64,000 nt of DNA, taken from positions 124,001 to 188,000 of the forward strand of contig JBAMDO010000093.1 of the NCBI GenBank assembly GCA_037074765.1, in the 5' to 3' direction. This document shows positions 49,901 through 62,923 of this stretch, one piece after another. The notes under the pieces are model-generated. The model saw only the letters and a list, made by a program, of their open reading frames with translations. It was not told the DNA's origin and made no database searches. The DNA comes from Mansonella perstans (lineage: Eukaryota > Nematoda > Chromadorea > Rhabditida > Onchocercidae). How positions within the stretch are numbered: position 1 is the stretch's first letter; every line of letters begins with the position of its first letter. A program made the position numbers and the translations under genes.

Positions 49901-52900
49901 AACTCATTAGCAAGCGAAAATAAAAAAGATCTGTAAGAAAAGTTCATAAAGAGCACCTACTTTACGATACACTTCAGCAGAATTGAGACATATCAGAGCT
50001 TTTGTGAAATGATCAAACTGATTAAACCCGTCATCAAGATATTTACCAATATGCTCTTTTATGAAACTCTGAAATATTATATAGCAGAAAATACGCAGCA
50101 AAAATTTGGGCCTGAACAGCCCACGCCTAACTGGCCGAAATTCTAGAAATAATACATCTGAATTATCGGTCACAATCTATTTTTTCTCTTTGCAAATTTT
50201 TGCAAGACTATAACTATCGGCATACCTTACTCAGAAGATAAAACAATGACCATATAATGATTTCTCTAACAATTTCAACCAAAATAATTTCTGAAATTCG
50301 AAACTTCATGAAAAATTTTAGCTAAATCTACTGAAATCACAAACCTCCATATCTACGTATAAACGCTGATACCGAAAAACAGAAGCAGCTTTCATCATGC
50401 ATTCATATTCGATCCATGCAGCAAATGAAAATCTTTCGTAGTTTTCCAGTGCAGCTTTGAATCTTTCAACAATTTCCGTATAACTGATTCCACACTTTCC
50501 GGACCTATAAAAGTGACTTGAGAGAAGTGCTCTGGAGATTTCTAAGATAAAATGAATTTGAGGATCAAACACAACGTTAATCAGCACATTCTCACTAATT
50601 TAGATAAAAATTTACAAAAGGATTTTTTGGAACTTTTCAAAAAAGTTTTCGAAAAAATACACAAAGGTAAGTAACAACCGAAATGTCTAACTTATTATAA
50701 GCTGATCCACTTCAATGCAGTCGAAAAGACTGACGGAAAGAACAGTCATGAAAAACTTGGATTTCTCCTAATGAAGGCAAAGTTTTTAAGGAACATTCGT
50801 TATCCGACCAATTTGATTTTGACTTTGATGCCCAGCCGATGCACTTCAATAGTATATTACAAATATATTATGTATTACGACTAAAATACAGCAGCATATT
50901 TTGCTATTCATGTCATCCTTATTTTAATTTATTGGTTTCCAAAATCACATGAAAATAATACACTGCCTAGTTTTATATGGACTCAAGAAGTCTCACATAT
51001 GAGGAAGTGATTAGATTCTGAAATCCACAACTCACATATTCCTTAAAAAACTTACCCAGCACCGTACTCGCTTCTTTTACGTATCGAAAGAATCTGTTCA
51101 GAAGTCATCGTTGAAATTCCTTGTGTTCCATTAACAGAAGCATATTCTTCTGTTAGATCATACTTTGTTATTATCGCAGCACAAGCCCAACCTTCATAAG
51201 CAGCTAAAATATGTTCACATATACTAATAAAATACATAAAATACAGATGAATCGTTTGAGAGAAACTACAATCAGTCAAGATCCTCAGGATTTAATGAAT
51301 TACACCTCCTAATAAAGCTGATATGCTTCAGACTTCAGAAACTGGTTTTCACTTCAGAGGTCCTCAAGTTGTTCCTCATCTTTTAGCTAAAGACTCAAAA
51401 CTGCTATAATAAATCCATGAGCGACTTCCACCAAACATTTTTAAGACACATACCAGCAAGCCAAAGCAAATCGTTAGCTTGCTTGAGGAATTCAATCGCT
51501 GATTGATAGGAATCCATTGCTAATGTGGGCAGCCCTGTCATAAGTGTGTAATCAGCAACTTGTTTCCGAAGACGACCAATGCATTTTTTTCTAAATATAT
51601 TGCGTTTTTCATGAAATCTGTACGTCCCTAGACAATTAGGAATAAGTTAACAAATTGTTAAGCTTAAAAAATGCTCTATTTGTAGTATTCAAAATTAGCG
51701 GCAAAAAATATCAGGGAAAATATAAACGAAATCTAAGGAAAACAAAGAAGACGTTATGTATTACTAGGAACAGAACGCTATGACTGCTACAAGAGAAAAA
51801 GAAAAGCAATTGAATGGTAAAAAATAACTCTAAAGCATTCATCTATTCATATATCAAAATTTCGTGCTATAAAAATAAGACTTGACATTATAAGGAATAC
51901 TACACATATAAAATGCACCAACCTGTAAATTTTGCTGGTTTTATTTTCCAAACCCTGACGGTATTTTTGCTCGTCAATTAGCATGGGGCACGGCGGACAT
52001 TCAAGCTTCTCGAAGGAAAGATCAAGCCGACGACTTTCCAGAATATAATAAATAGAACGCAAGAAATCTCGCAAACCTATTTCTAGTGAATCCCCATCAT
52101 CAAGAGTTTTGAAACAAAACAGTTCTCGCGAAGAACACAATGTTTTTATAGACTCCTGCAAAGAAAAACCCGCTTCCAAATAATGGAACATGCTACCGTA
52201 TAATGATTTATGGTCTTATCGTACTGATTTATAGTCAGCATCCCAAACTGGTCCAGTTAATTTTCTACTTCCTCAGGAATAGGTAACCTGTTAAGATAAT
52301 TCCTTTTTTTCGCCCTGAGGATTAGACTGGATTCAGTATGAGAAGTTCAAGCCAAGTCTTTATCAAAAGTTAAAATTTCCATTACTCTAAACTGTGACGA
52401 AATGACCTTTTCCTTACCTTCACTTTTCCACGAAAGAAAACTATCAAGCAAAAAAAGCATACTTCAGGATATCCGATAACAATACATCGCGAATCCACAA
52501 CAGTTGACGCGTACTCGTTCTATAACTACTATTAGCAATGTTTTCATGGTAATCTTTAATGTTCCGTGGTTTTGTTTGGAAAATTTTTCCTCAGTTAACA
52601 ATTTTATTTTTTAATTACAGTCATTAACACTAAAATTCGTATAAACGATCCATATTACTTAACATCGAATATTCATTTTCAAAAACCGGACATGAAATAT
52701 ATGAGTTTAGAATTCATTCGTAAAACAACAATTTCCCTTTCAAATAAGTGATACCTTTACAAAATCGTACTGCTCCTTGATTTTTGAAAAAAAATAAGTC
52801 CGCTGATTCGAAATGTTAGCTTCGCAATCTGCTGCAGTATTGACACTACAAAGTTGTTGTGAGGTTTCTTCTTCATCTTCAACTGGTGCTTGAACCACTC

Positions 52901-53750
52901 CGATGAATCCAATGATTCGACGATGAGCCTGAAACAACTTCTGTCAGGAAGCAAGTCGGTAAGAAAAACATAAATGCTGTATTATTTTTTAAAGAATAGA
53001 CGATTAACTTCAGTCATACCCTATTCCAATAAACAAGCAGAAGAGAAGACTGAAAAAGCAAACTGTGTTGCAGGAAACATACATAGCCATAGAATTTAAA
53101 TTATGTCGAAACTATCAAACAAATTGTTAACCTGCAGTTCACCAAATTTGATCAAATCTGTATTGATCGTTGCACTGAAGTCAGCAACAAAAATCCTTTT
53201 TGGGTTATCTGATACTGCAAAAATAACTTGAAATAAATAGAATGTATGGAGATAGGAAAGAAAACCTGCAGCAAAAGTTTAATTTTTGTCCAAAAGTCTC
53301 ACTTAAATGAACGGAGGAACGATATTAGGAAAGAAAAAAGCACTGCTAAAGAACGAATTCTATGAAAATGCAAATGTGAGCTAAAGCTTATATCAAATTA
53401 GATGTTACAGGGAAGCCAATGCCAGAAATGACGAGAATGTAGCGCAATGACTTAACATTTAAAATTGTATTCTTCTGCAACTGTCTGCTATAACTAGTAA
53501 ATTATCAAAGTAGTTGCCAAATGATTTAATAAATGAACAGTTACAATGAATATAGTGCCCTATGAGCCAAGTAAGTCAAACTAGAGGACATCCTCAATTA
53601 GGAAATGTATAATAAACCTTTCAAGCACTGCACTCGCTGTAATCGTTCCAGAAGGCAATTAAACAAAGTCGGAGAATGAGGACCGAACTGCTTAACATAA
53701 ATAAGCACTCGACAGTGATCCTCCACGGTTGGAACCGATGCTTCCAACAT
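43919..53750 (-). CDS. trpp-9: TRAPP complex subunit 9 (NIBP/Trs120 family)
   Basis: Twenty-four exons: 53750-53618, 53214-53132, 52928-52755, 52155-51923, 51617-51454, 51203-51056, 50504-50345, 50068-49961, 49724-49434, 49042-48876, 48659-48547, 48449-48257, 48088-47959, 47853-47744, 47422-47341, 47207-47115, 47045-46930, 46743-46614, 46361-46299, 46170-45971, 45483-45230, 44749-44648, 44386-44259, 44167-43919; 1207 residues, close to the usual length of about 1150-1250. TRAPPC9 is a scaffold subunit of TRAPPII, a Rab exchange and tethering complex at the Golgi. Family hallmarks in order: an N-terminus with EDHCRVLIYVK, FLRSIYYILESRRLDLSFEK, KKCIGRLRKQVADYTL, a TPR-like helical middle (WACAAIITKYDL; RFKAALENYERFS), then a C-terminal half of Ig-like beta domains (TWVQDCACEVSVSIINYLP; DVTNNTEWDAELTFG). 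An acidic, Ser-rich insert (AEDDSQKKRSSEAEVS) sits in exon 46743-46614. All phases agree, with no breaks. The last ~20 residues before the stop could be intron read-through (GTGATT after 44006). Confidence 0.93.
45598..45690. repeat. Degenerate short tandem repeat in a TRAPPC9 intron
   Basis: Four imperfect occurrences of a unit like TTTTAGTGAAA(A)..AACTAAAT with spacing of roughly 20-25 bases, within the intron between exons 46170-45971 and 45483-45230. Confidence 0.7.
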
Positions 53751-55377
53751 TTTGATTTCCACCAAACATTAACAACTAATCCCACAAATTATAATGACTG
53801 AAAAACAATTGAGTGTACAATCTGCTATGAGTTCGTGAATGAATTAAAAGAGAAAAACCGAATTGCAAGAATACTGCAGTTTAAATTCGAAAAGAAACCG
53901 CAAAAAGCTTGGCACTAATAAGCAATAATTTTCAATTTTCAAAAGCTTCACTTTTTTCTTGGCCTACTTTCAAAATTTTAAAATGACAAGCACAGAAATT
54001 ACTGCATTTACGACCAATAATCTCCTAATATGATGATTCTTCAAGTTTATTCAACAGTTGAAAGAGGAAGAAATCACTTCGTGCAACGAGGTTGTTATTC
54101 AGTCCTTTCAAAATCAAAATAAATTTTTATTCCCAGAAATCCAAATTAGTTATAAAATCAAGAGATCTGCTTTGAACAAACGGATACTTCCTGAAAGAAC
54201 CCCCCACCTAAAATGAACCTTAATAGATATATCATTAAATAGTGGAACGACTGGTGGAGTGATATTCGTCCTAAAACGCCGCGAAATTAGTATTTATACA
54301 CCCTATGTTTTATAGTTTATACATAACAATTCCCGAATGTGCCAGAAATCAAAATATTTTCCCGCATCCAAGAATGCGTCACAGCTAATGTGACACAAAC
54401 AGCATCCTTCATTTCATTCGCGCAATCTACCAATAAAAAAGTGGTGATGATCAGTAACACCAATCATACAAAATACATGAAATTAAGTTGTAATATTCCG
54501 AAAATGAATAGCAATCAAATCGGATAGAGTATGCATTAAAAAAATTCCACTGAAATGTAACATTATTTCCACCTACTTGACTTTAAATAATGATACTGTA
54601 TCATTCAAAATGATTATGTCTGAAACACCGTTTCAGCAGAATGTTCAGCAGGAATGCTTCACTAAATGCAAAATTCATGATTGCTTCCACTACGTGAAAA
54701 AAGAATAAGGCAACAGATCGAAATAATCGCTTCTTTTAAAAATATTCCAACAAAACAATCAATACTGCATGCAGGCTACAAGAACGCCCTCTCGAGTAAT
54801 ATAAAATTACCAGGTGTCTTCATACCACCGTCTTTGAGATCCAGAACGATTTCGAGAACATAATTTGGAAATTTAAGTATTGAAGCGCAGCAGACGGTCC
54901 TCCGAGTAAAGAATACTTGTATTTGCTCTCGAAAAAAAAAAAGCCATCCAATGTGCATTATATCATTCAGTTAAAAATTTGTTTAAGTTGAAATTCTTTC
55001 GATGAAGACAGTGGAATATTTTAACCTGGGACTTAGCAAGAAGTAATTATGAAATGGAATATTTATTGAAGTACCACTGAAACAATATTACAAATGCATA
55101 AACAAAAAAAATAGACAAATTGCTCATTATTCAAATATTCCTACAAACTGCTCAATATTCAAATATCCCTCAGTAATTCTTCAAATTAAATTTACCATAA
55201 ATTATTTTAGTAATCTTGAAACCTCTATGTTTTTAGCAATGGAAGTCTAACACAATCTATCACTTGAAAAGTTAGTAATCACTTTTCCATATAAAAACTT
55301 CTCATAATAAATGTCATTAAAATACCTTTAATATTCAGTTTGCAGATAAATTTCGAAGAACAAAAAGAAAGAGTGAA
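53751..55377. other. Intergenic between TRAPPC9 and the NOL11-like gene
   Basis: AT-rich DNA of 1.6 kb with no coding exon that I can support on either strand. It should hold the TRAPPC9 promoter and the 3' UTR of the upstream gene; no TATA or initiator stands out. Confidence 0.5.
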
Positions 55378-58300
55378 TTATATCGGTTTTTGAGCAAAAC
55401 TAATCTTCCTTACAATATAATCACTGTTGACCTCATGTGCATCGCCAAGTGTCTTTTCTCTTTGTTCCAAATGCTGTTTCAGGTGACGGAACATTTCGAT
55501 CAATTGTACATGAAAGATAACAGCAGATTATATGGACTGTAACCGCAGATCATAAGACAATCAAAAAATCAATAAAACGGTCTAATACGTAGTATTTCAT
55601 TATCTTTCCCTCATTTCATTCCTTAAAATTTATACACCAATTCATAATTTCAACTTCGAAGAAAGCGCAACTTGGAGGACATGAATTCCCAGAATATTTG
55701 TTTAATATCATAATTCGGAAGAATCCAAGTCAGTTTCATGTTTCTTCAGAAACAGCACAGTAAATAATAAATGCCCACCAATATGCAAGTCGAGAGCTAC
55801 AAAAATAGATCCGTGAAATAAGATCTCAGACTAGTAATAAGGTAAGAAATAAGGAATACCATGGTTGCTGCAAAACGGTTAGCATCTCGTATTATATGAT
55901 GACATTTTTCATCCCAAACAAAACGCTGTGAATGGCTGTCAGCGAGAACTGCCACAAGTTTTAGTATCTTAAAAAGCGTCAAATATCAAGATTGCTGCAA
56001 TGTCCTATAAGTACTATATATCTGAAGAACTGTTTACTAAAATAAATGAGACTATTGAAATTTAAAATTCTGTTAAACCACTGCGCAATATCAAGTTTTA
56101 AAATGAAAAAAAAAACTAACGCGATATCAAAATCACTTATAAATCAAGAAACTATGGAGCAAACTGGCACCTTATTAAATAAGTCGTCGCTGTTCTTATC
56201 ACAGCCCAGTAATATCAATCGTTCAATGAGAGTAGTAACTTCAATCTCCGTCAATTCCTGTGAAACAGTTAATCGTAATCCCCAGCTGTTAACAGGTTTT
56301 TCCAGCAAAGCTAAAAGCAGATGCGAGCATTCCGGAACAGATCTGGAAAAGTTTATTACTTTCCCAGAATTTATTTTGTTATACAACTCATGAAACTGGC
56401 ATAATAAGCACATCACTATTCACGATCGATAGATAGAGAGTACATCAACTATCTCTAAAAAAAAAAATGCATTTCAAACCAAAAATAACGGTCATAAGCA
56501 AATGTCTCATTTATCATGCGATAATCAGTACACTCAGAAAGAAAATTAAACGTACTCCTTAGAACACATTCTGAGGAACATCGTGTATGCTCGATCATCC
56601 ACCACTAATGAAGAGCGCAAAAAATCAACCGTTTGTTGTATAAGATTTTTATCGGCTAATAATTCAATGAGTTTACAGCATGCTCTGAAAATTCCCAATT
56701 TCAAATTTCTTCACGCATGACATGATTAAAACAGGCTGATGACAACTTCGATGAACAAATCCTGAGATGCAAATTTCTTTTACTTCATTAAGCAAATAGT
56801 TTAATAAACGTCCAGACTGTCAGGTAGATGTTACCAGCGAATACCTAACAAACCTCATGAAGATTTATTTTTCATTTAAGAAAACTGAGACTGTTCAGGA
56901 CTGCAAGTCCTACATAAAATAGACTTGAATTACGAGTTCGCGGAAAATAACTAGAATGATTGATTAAAGTATTTGGAACTGAAAGAAAGCTATTCCTTCT
57001 CCCACTTTCTGAATGACATAAATATCACAAAGTCTACAAATGTCTTGGGAATTTAAAAGTTGAACCAACTTGGATTCGCTGATCAGTCTTGAATGGATGA
57101 GAAGTGTGAGTACCCGGTCGAAAAGCTTTTCATTAACACATTTGTGTAAAACCTTTAACAACATCATCTGCATATGAGCAGGAAGTGTTATAGGTAAGTG
57201 ATCAGATAAGTTAATATTTGTCTTCCTAGCTAATTTTGACAGTTCATTCCAAATATTATTCAAATCCTGCAACCATAAAATGCATAAAGTGTTTTGTTAA
57301 CAACATCTTACAACACAGAACCATTTCATAATTTAAATTTTTGGATAAATGAGAGAATTTTATTGCTTAATTATTTGAGAAATATTTCAAAAATTTAAAG
57401 CACCAACTTCTTTTGCTAAGCAATTGGAAATCTTCACAGCGAGCGAATCAAAGAGCTCTGTTTTATGGAGAGAAGACAATGACGTATGGACGGATATGGA
57501 CGGAATGCAATCTTCTGAAGTGCCGATGTATAACAATTGCTTAACCGGTTGCATTCTAAAAAAAAAAAAAAAACAATTTTTTTAATATTCAAAACTGTGT
57601 AACAACTAGCTTCAATCATCCATAAACGTATAGAACAAGATAGTAATATCCTGCTACCCTTCCAGTTCACCACATCTTTACTGATGTATAAACTGGCCAA
57701 AACTTACTCATTTGCATGAAGAAAGTAAATCTAACGGAGATAAAGAACGCATTACAACATGAAGCTATTTTTTTAAGTGGGAATAGGAAAAAACTTATCT
57801 TATAGGTATCCTGGCAACATTATCGTTTCCTTTCAAAACAACAGTCTGTTTTTCATCGACTGTAATCTAAAAAAAACAATCTACAGTTATATTTCCATCA
57901 ATTCATAGCAAGCAATTATATCGGTAGCATAAAAAATCATTTTTCTTTTCCTCAATACACAATTAGTTCACAGTGAAAAGTATTTTTCGTGTCTAATACA
58001 TCATCTTCCTTTTGCATTAATTTAGAAACCATATCTGACAGCAAAAGAATACAAAACAACTCGTATTTTGATCCAAAAATTCAAAATAAAACATAGAAGA
58101 TCCTTCCTAGAGTTGAAAGAGAGAAAACTGGAACTGTTTTTTTTAAACCTTTTCAGTACATGAAAACTTTTAAATTGAATAAATCCTAATTCAGACTACG
58201 AAATTATTGTAAGTTTAGCTCATTAAAGCTTCTGTGGAGCAAATACCCATAATTTTGCATCGGTATTTCATCCAACACGTGACTTGTGGTATCCCGGTTA

Positions 58301-58773
58301 GAAAGATAAATTCAAAAAAAAAGAAGGAATTCTGGAACTATTTAAGATAAAATATACGAGCATAACGCCATGGATAAAAACAACCCACAATATCGCAGTA
58401 CCCAACTTACTTCATTCGGTAAGCACTGCTCTGGCCATAAGAACTTCGTTTTTCCAATAACAGCACGTTCACCTTCCGAACATAGTCTCACTGCCAACAT
58501 TTTGAAAGTTTCTAAAATCAAACCACTAAATTTATTGTTTTAAACGAAGCAGCATTTTCTAAGTCTTCTGGAACTTTTAAATGCCATGATCAGAAGTTTT
58601 CACTGTAAATCAATCTAGTTGTAAAATGACACGGTATATGTGAGATACAAAAATATTCGAGTACATCTTCTAATCCTAATGGCAAAAATTAGCATACCTT
58701 GATACTTGTCATCCTCCAATGTAGCTTCTACGTAAAGGTGATCGCTTATCAAATACCTCAGGCAATTTCTCAT
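55378..58773 (-). CDS. Probable NOL11-like nucleolar protein (C-terminal part)
   Basis: Exons 58773-58698, 58511-58411, 57866-57799, 57555-57408, 57266-57006, 56816-56722, 56684-56556, 56342-56171, 55967-55860, 55473-55378; 417 residues from the ATG at 58773. The protein is helical in its last two thirds (LPAHMQMMLLKVLHKCVNE; ACCKLIELLADKNLIQQ; LLLALLEKPVNSWGLRL; ILKLVAVLADSHSQRF) and ends HEVNSDYIVRKISFAQKPI. That order, a leucine-rich helical block, a short VLADS block and a polar tail, is like the C-terminal domain of NOL11, a U3 snoRNP/SSU-processome factor for pre-18S rRNA processing; the match is by pattern and not certain. NOL11 usually also has an N-terminal propeller, of which 59035-58891 may be a piece. 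Two weak points: the intron after 57799 begins AT, and the intron between 56722 and 56684 would be only 37 bases. Confidence 0.5.
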
Positions 58774-58890
58774 CTGAATAGAAAATTGAAGTTGACAATA
58801 TATGTAGTTAATATGCTGATGACTGTTTTAATCAGTAACTTTCTCAACATGGCGATAAAGCTATCAGCTGATATGATTTTTGTGCATTAC

Positions 58891-59035
58891 GATAATCTTC
58901 TTGTTGCAATTATATCAATCTTATCTATCCCCAAGATCCATCGCCATTTTCCATGTATGGAAAAGTACGATCTTGTAAAGGCCACTTCGCAATCCTCTCG
59001 TAATGATATTTGCTGTGTTATCGAATTCAGAGATA
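58891..59035 (-). CDS. Possible upstream exon of the NOL11-like gene
   Basis: An open segment ending RRLS before a GTAATG donor at 58890 contains CEVAFTRSYFSIHGKWRWIL and IDKIDIIATRRLS, typical of a beta-propeller strand pattern. The 5' boundary is either CAG|CAAATA (59012) or CAG|TATCTC (59035). An ATG further up (MAMIGYKDI, about 59130) with a GTAACG donor would join the second acceptor in frame, leaving a 62-base intron. The junction to the next exon works only if that exon begins at 58767 (after GATGAG) rather than at the ATG, so the model is tentative. Confidence 0.35.
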
Positions 59036-59760
59036 CTGAGACATAATATGTTTAGTATCCTTTCTTTTCCCTAACGAATTCCTGATTACTCCGTTACCGA
59101 TGTCTTTGTATCCGATCATTGCCATGTGTTACACAAGGTACGATGGAATTTTCTCACTAATACATGAGCAATACTTCAAAACTGGATAGTCGAAATCAAT
59201 ATATTTTTAAAGTTACACCAAGAATTTTCGAATTCAATCAGGAATTCTTAAGCTTAAAAAAAAAAAAAAAAAAAAAAACCGAAACTCTCGGGGACAAATA
59301 ATATTTGCAATCACTCATCTCCATCGTATCAATACGAATTTTACCATTGTAAAACGCCATGCAACACTTATTGAAATTATGTATTTCAATGGAATCAGTT
59401 GTAGCAGCAATAGATCGATCAGTTGAGATGGAAAGAGAAGATGATGAGCGTTAGCTAACGAGTTTCTTTTTCCAGCGAATTCCTAAACTCTTCCGTTAGT
59501 GTGAATTTGAATCAAATTTCAAATGTTACAAATGCAGGACCTCAATTTGGATAATGAATAATCAATCGGTCCTTTCTCATTATTAAGCCCTAAATTATCA
59601 AAGGATAAGAGCGTTTATCGTTATTTTCTCGTTTTTTTTTTTTTTTTCTTTTTCTTTTTTTTATATCATTACAATAGAACATTCAAGGATAATTTTCTTA
59701 TTAATATTATTCTTTTGGCATTGCTTTTTTCAAATTCTTCTTTGCATTCTTTTCAACGAC
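59036..59760. other. Short intergenic gap with long A/T homopolymers
   Basis: Contains the kinase 3' flank and possibly the start of the NOL11-like gene. A 24-base A-run lies near 59255 and a T-rich tract near 59630-59660. No other coding signal. Confidence 0.5.
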
Positions 59761-59834
59761 TCATTTCGGCTTACTTTTGCTTCTTGACTTTTCTTTTGAT
59801 TCTTTAGGGTTATAACTTTTTTTCTCTTCAGCAG

Positions 59835-59870
<36 letters not shown>

Positions 59871-62800
59871 TTTGAGAATATTTGATTACATAATCTGTAA
59901 TAGATATACTTTATATTAATTATATTTGTAATTGAGATTGTAAGAGTGAAGAAATATCATGTTTTTTTTAGTATCTAAATGAGTGTTAAGATTGCATCGT
60001 GCTATTTAAATTTATGGTGGACGTTATTTAAACTTATACTATTTAAAAATTTATGAGAGTATAGCGAGAGTATAGAACAGTTTTGTGAAAACAACCTAAA
60101 GTAAGGAAGAAAGGAAGGGAGTTCCTTATCGTATGGGCTACCCAGTAAGTTTTTACTATTGGACTAACGTAACTTTAGAGCTGCCAATCTGCGCCATCCA
60201 CTACGAAATGGATATCGGTCAGTTAATTTTATAACTGGTTTGAAATCAAAATTAGCATGATATTCTAAATGATTAATGCTGCAAAGTTACCGCGAGTTGT
60301 GGCTGTGATATTTTTTTGGTTTCCTCCTCCAACTCTTTAATTGCTTCAAAAGTTTTTTCAGCCAGAAAACGATAATCTGGTGGCTTCTGAGGATTTGCTA
60401 GAACTAGTTTTTTATAGTCGTAGGAGAAATGAATTTATAAATAAACCAGTGAAATATTTCTCCAGATCTTGTTGCTTGTATTTTATTTATTCATCTCTTA
60501 AGCTTAATTTTTTTTTTTTTATTTCCTCTCTAAATATAGCAACCTGTTTGAAGATATGCGTTAATTGCATAAAACTGTTGTGGCAATGTTTTCAGGAGAT
60601 AACGAGCAGGGCAGTACACTGATTTCAGATATTTGTGCGCCTAAACGAACCGCAAACAAATATACATTATAATTTATTGCAATAACAAAAAATTGAAATA
60701 GAAAGAAGCGAATATATCCATCAATTAGCGTCCAGAGAAGGAAGATTTTTGCAATTAAATTGACTGTTCAGGAATATTCTTACTCTCGTATTATTTCTAT
60801 ATGTCCATGGCAAGGGTTGGATAGGTTCACGTTCGTTTGCAAACAGTTCACATGTAACATAAAGCCAAGCAATGAGATCATCAAAGCGTGTCTGTTCACG
60901 TCCTTTTTGTGCATGACCACTTGCCCATTCGGGTGTTCCGCGGAACGGACAGCACGTCCGTGGTGGTCGTATCTGTAAAAAGTCTTTTGATACCTACAAT
61001 GATTTTTTGTGCAACTGCTGCAAGAGTTGAGTTTAGACTCAATCTTTCAAAAAAAATATGCAACCATATTTTAACTACTATTAACCGCCCATGAAAGCTA
61101 ACTTCAAGCTGATATGATGCATGAATAGCTATTGTTAATCTGGTTTTTTAGACTTTTATAGTTTATGATTATTCATTCGACTGTTCAAAGCGTTAATTAT
61201 GATATCAACATTTTTTGAAACTAAGTCGGTCAAACCCAATCCTAAAAACTCCCCTGGAATACTTCAAAGCTCATATCATTCATTTCTTATCATTGTCTCC
61301 ATAAAAAATGTAGGGGATCGTGTTGCATTGACGAAAATGCGTAAGTTACATCGCTTTCCCCATCGGTGTACATGCGAGCCATACCGAGATCGAAAAGTAA
61401 TGCAATTGGTTGTTCTCGTGAACAGAGACCCATGTTGTCCGGCTTCAAGTCGCGGTGTAGGAGTCCTTTATATATTGTTGTATATTAAATTATCTTTTTC
61501 GATCTAGTTGAAAGCTCGCTAGAAATCTGAGAATACTTCGATTTTTCTAAGATTTTTTACTGCTTTCCTAATTGAAGTAAGATATATGGGAAATGTATGA
61601 TGATTTAATCTCACTGGTGCTTTTTCAGCTGATAGTAAAGATAAAATTTCAGACAATATCAGCGAAGCACCATTTTTCGTTTTGGCAATAGTAATAAACA
61701 CATATATATCATCGCTTCTTTTGCATTCTTATTTGTGCTTTATATATGAATTCTGTAAAGAATTTTGGAATAGCAAAACTTTAGAGCATTTCTGAGTACC
61801 TTGTGCATGAAGATCATAAATTCCTTTGAGCATTTGCAGTGAAATATTTGCCGCACGGTATTTTCTATATACTCCTTCTACCTGCACGATTATTCTGTTA
61901 AGGTTTAAATCAAGTGTAGGGAAAAAATCTGCTGAAAAGAGGAGTTAGTTTATTACGGTTTCACCATCCAACTTACTTCATAGATATAGTCTTTAACTGG
62001 TACCGCTGCCTTTTCCAGTACCACAAATTCCATACCTTCACCATGCTGATCCGCAAGCATACCTTTGTCTAATAATCGAACGATTGATGCAGTTTCGGAC
62101 TACATTTAATATTTTAAAGCCGAAGTTTTGAAGTTCCTTATAATTTCGATCCATAAAAATTCAAAATAGTGATATAGAAAGGCTTCGAATTAGTGTACCG
62201 CTCAAGAATGCTTTTTTTTTCTGACAGTTTACGCTACTGTTTCAAATTTAAAATCTTTTACATAGTTGTGAACCTCTTCAACCAGCATTTTCAGTTATGC
62301 TTTCCCCTCTTTTTTAAAAAAATAATGGTTTTCAACCGACTAATTCTGTTTTCGATCTGACCTCTTGATCTGAAATACATTTTTGCTCCATGTTGGAATT
62401 CTCCGATCCCGAATCCAGAAAAGAATATCCATCATCAATTACTCTTATTTCTAATCGTAGATAATTTTAGACATGAAGCTATACTCTTTTGAACATCGTT
62501 TCTAGGATGAATCCTTCCCACTCAGCTGAAACATTGCCAGCTTCGTTGGCCATCGATTTAGCCACTTTAATGACACCGTATACTTTTGTGACAACATCTC
62601 GAACAGAAAATACCACACCGTATGTACCTTGGTTGATTGTCTCAATTACCTGAACACGGTTCTTAGAAATGATCGTGAAATTTCTGCCTTTCATTTAAAG
62701 ATTCATTATATTACAAGCAATGACAAAACATTTTCAAACTGTCCGGTTCTATAAAGATTATAACATTCCAAAAAACTAGATTCCATAGAATATTTACTTG

Positions 62801-62923
62801 CCAACGTTTGTTGAATGGTGCGATAGACTTCAGATGTTCAACTAGTTCTTGCACTGTTTGGTCTTGCCTATCCTGATCTCTTTGGCGATCACTTTCCGTC
62901 AGGTCCAAATGTATCTTAGACAT
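59761..62923 (-). CDS. Divergent CK1/TTBK-like protein kinase
   Basis: Exons 62923-62798, 62661-62485, 62099-61977, 61881-61800, 61465-61350, 60972-60784, 60640-60544, 60397-60291, 59835-59761; 363 residues. Kinase domain from about residue 43: glycine loop NQGTYGVVF (first Gly replaced by Asn), ATP lysine K74 in GVIKVAK, helix-C Glu near 89-96, catalytic loop HRDLKPDN at 173-180, and DLG in place of DFG at 195-197. Then comes PFRGTPEWASGHAQKG and EQTRFDDLIAWLYVTCEL, the casein-kinase-1 hallmarks that replace the usual APE motif. All catalytic residues are present, so it is probably active on Ser/Thr. The tail is Lys/Ser-rich (KESKEKSRSKSKPK). Nematodes carry a large expansion of such kinases, many of them expressed in sperm in C. 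elegans; expression here is unknown. The start ATG opens the longest frame (MSKIHLDLTES); no signal peptide. Confidence 0.9.

Noticed and set aside
58699..59046. 115-residue + strand ORF
   Set aside because: It is the mirror of - strand exons of the NOL11-like gene; its Ile/Leu-rich composition has no splice or start context.
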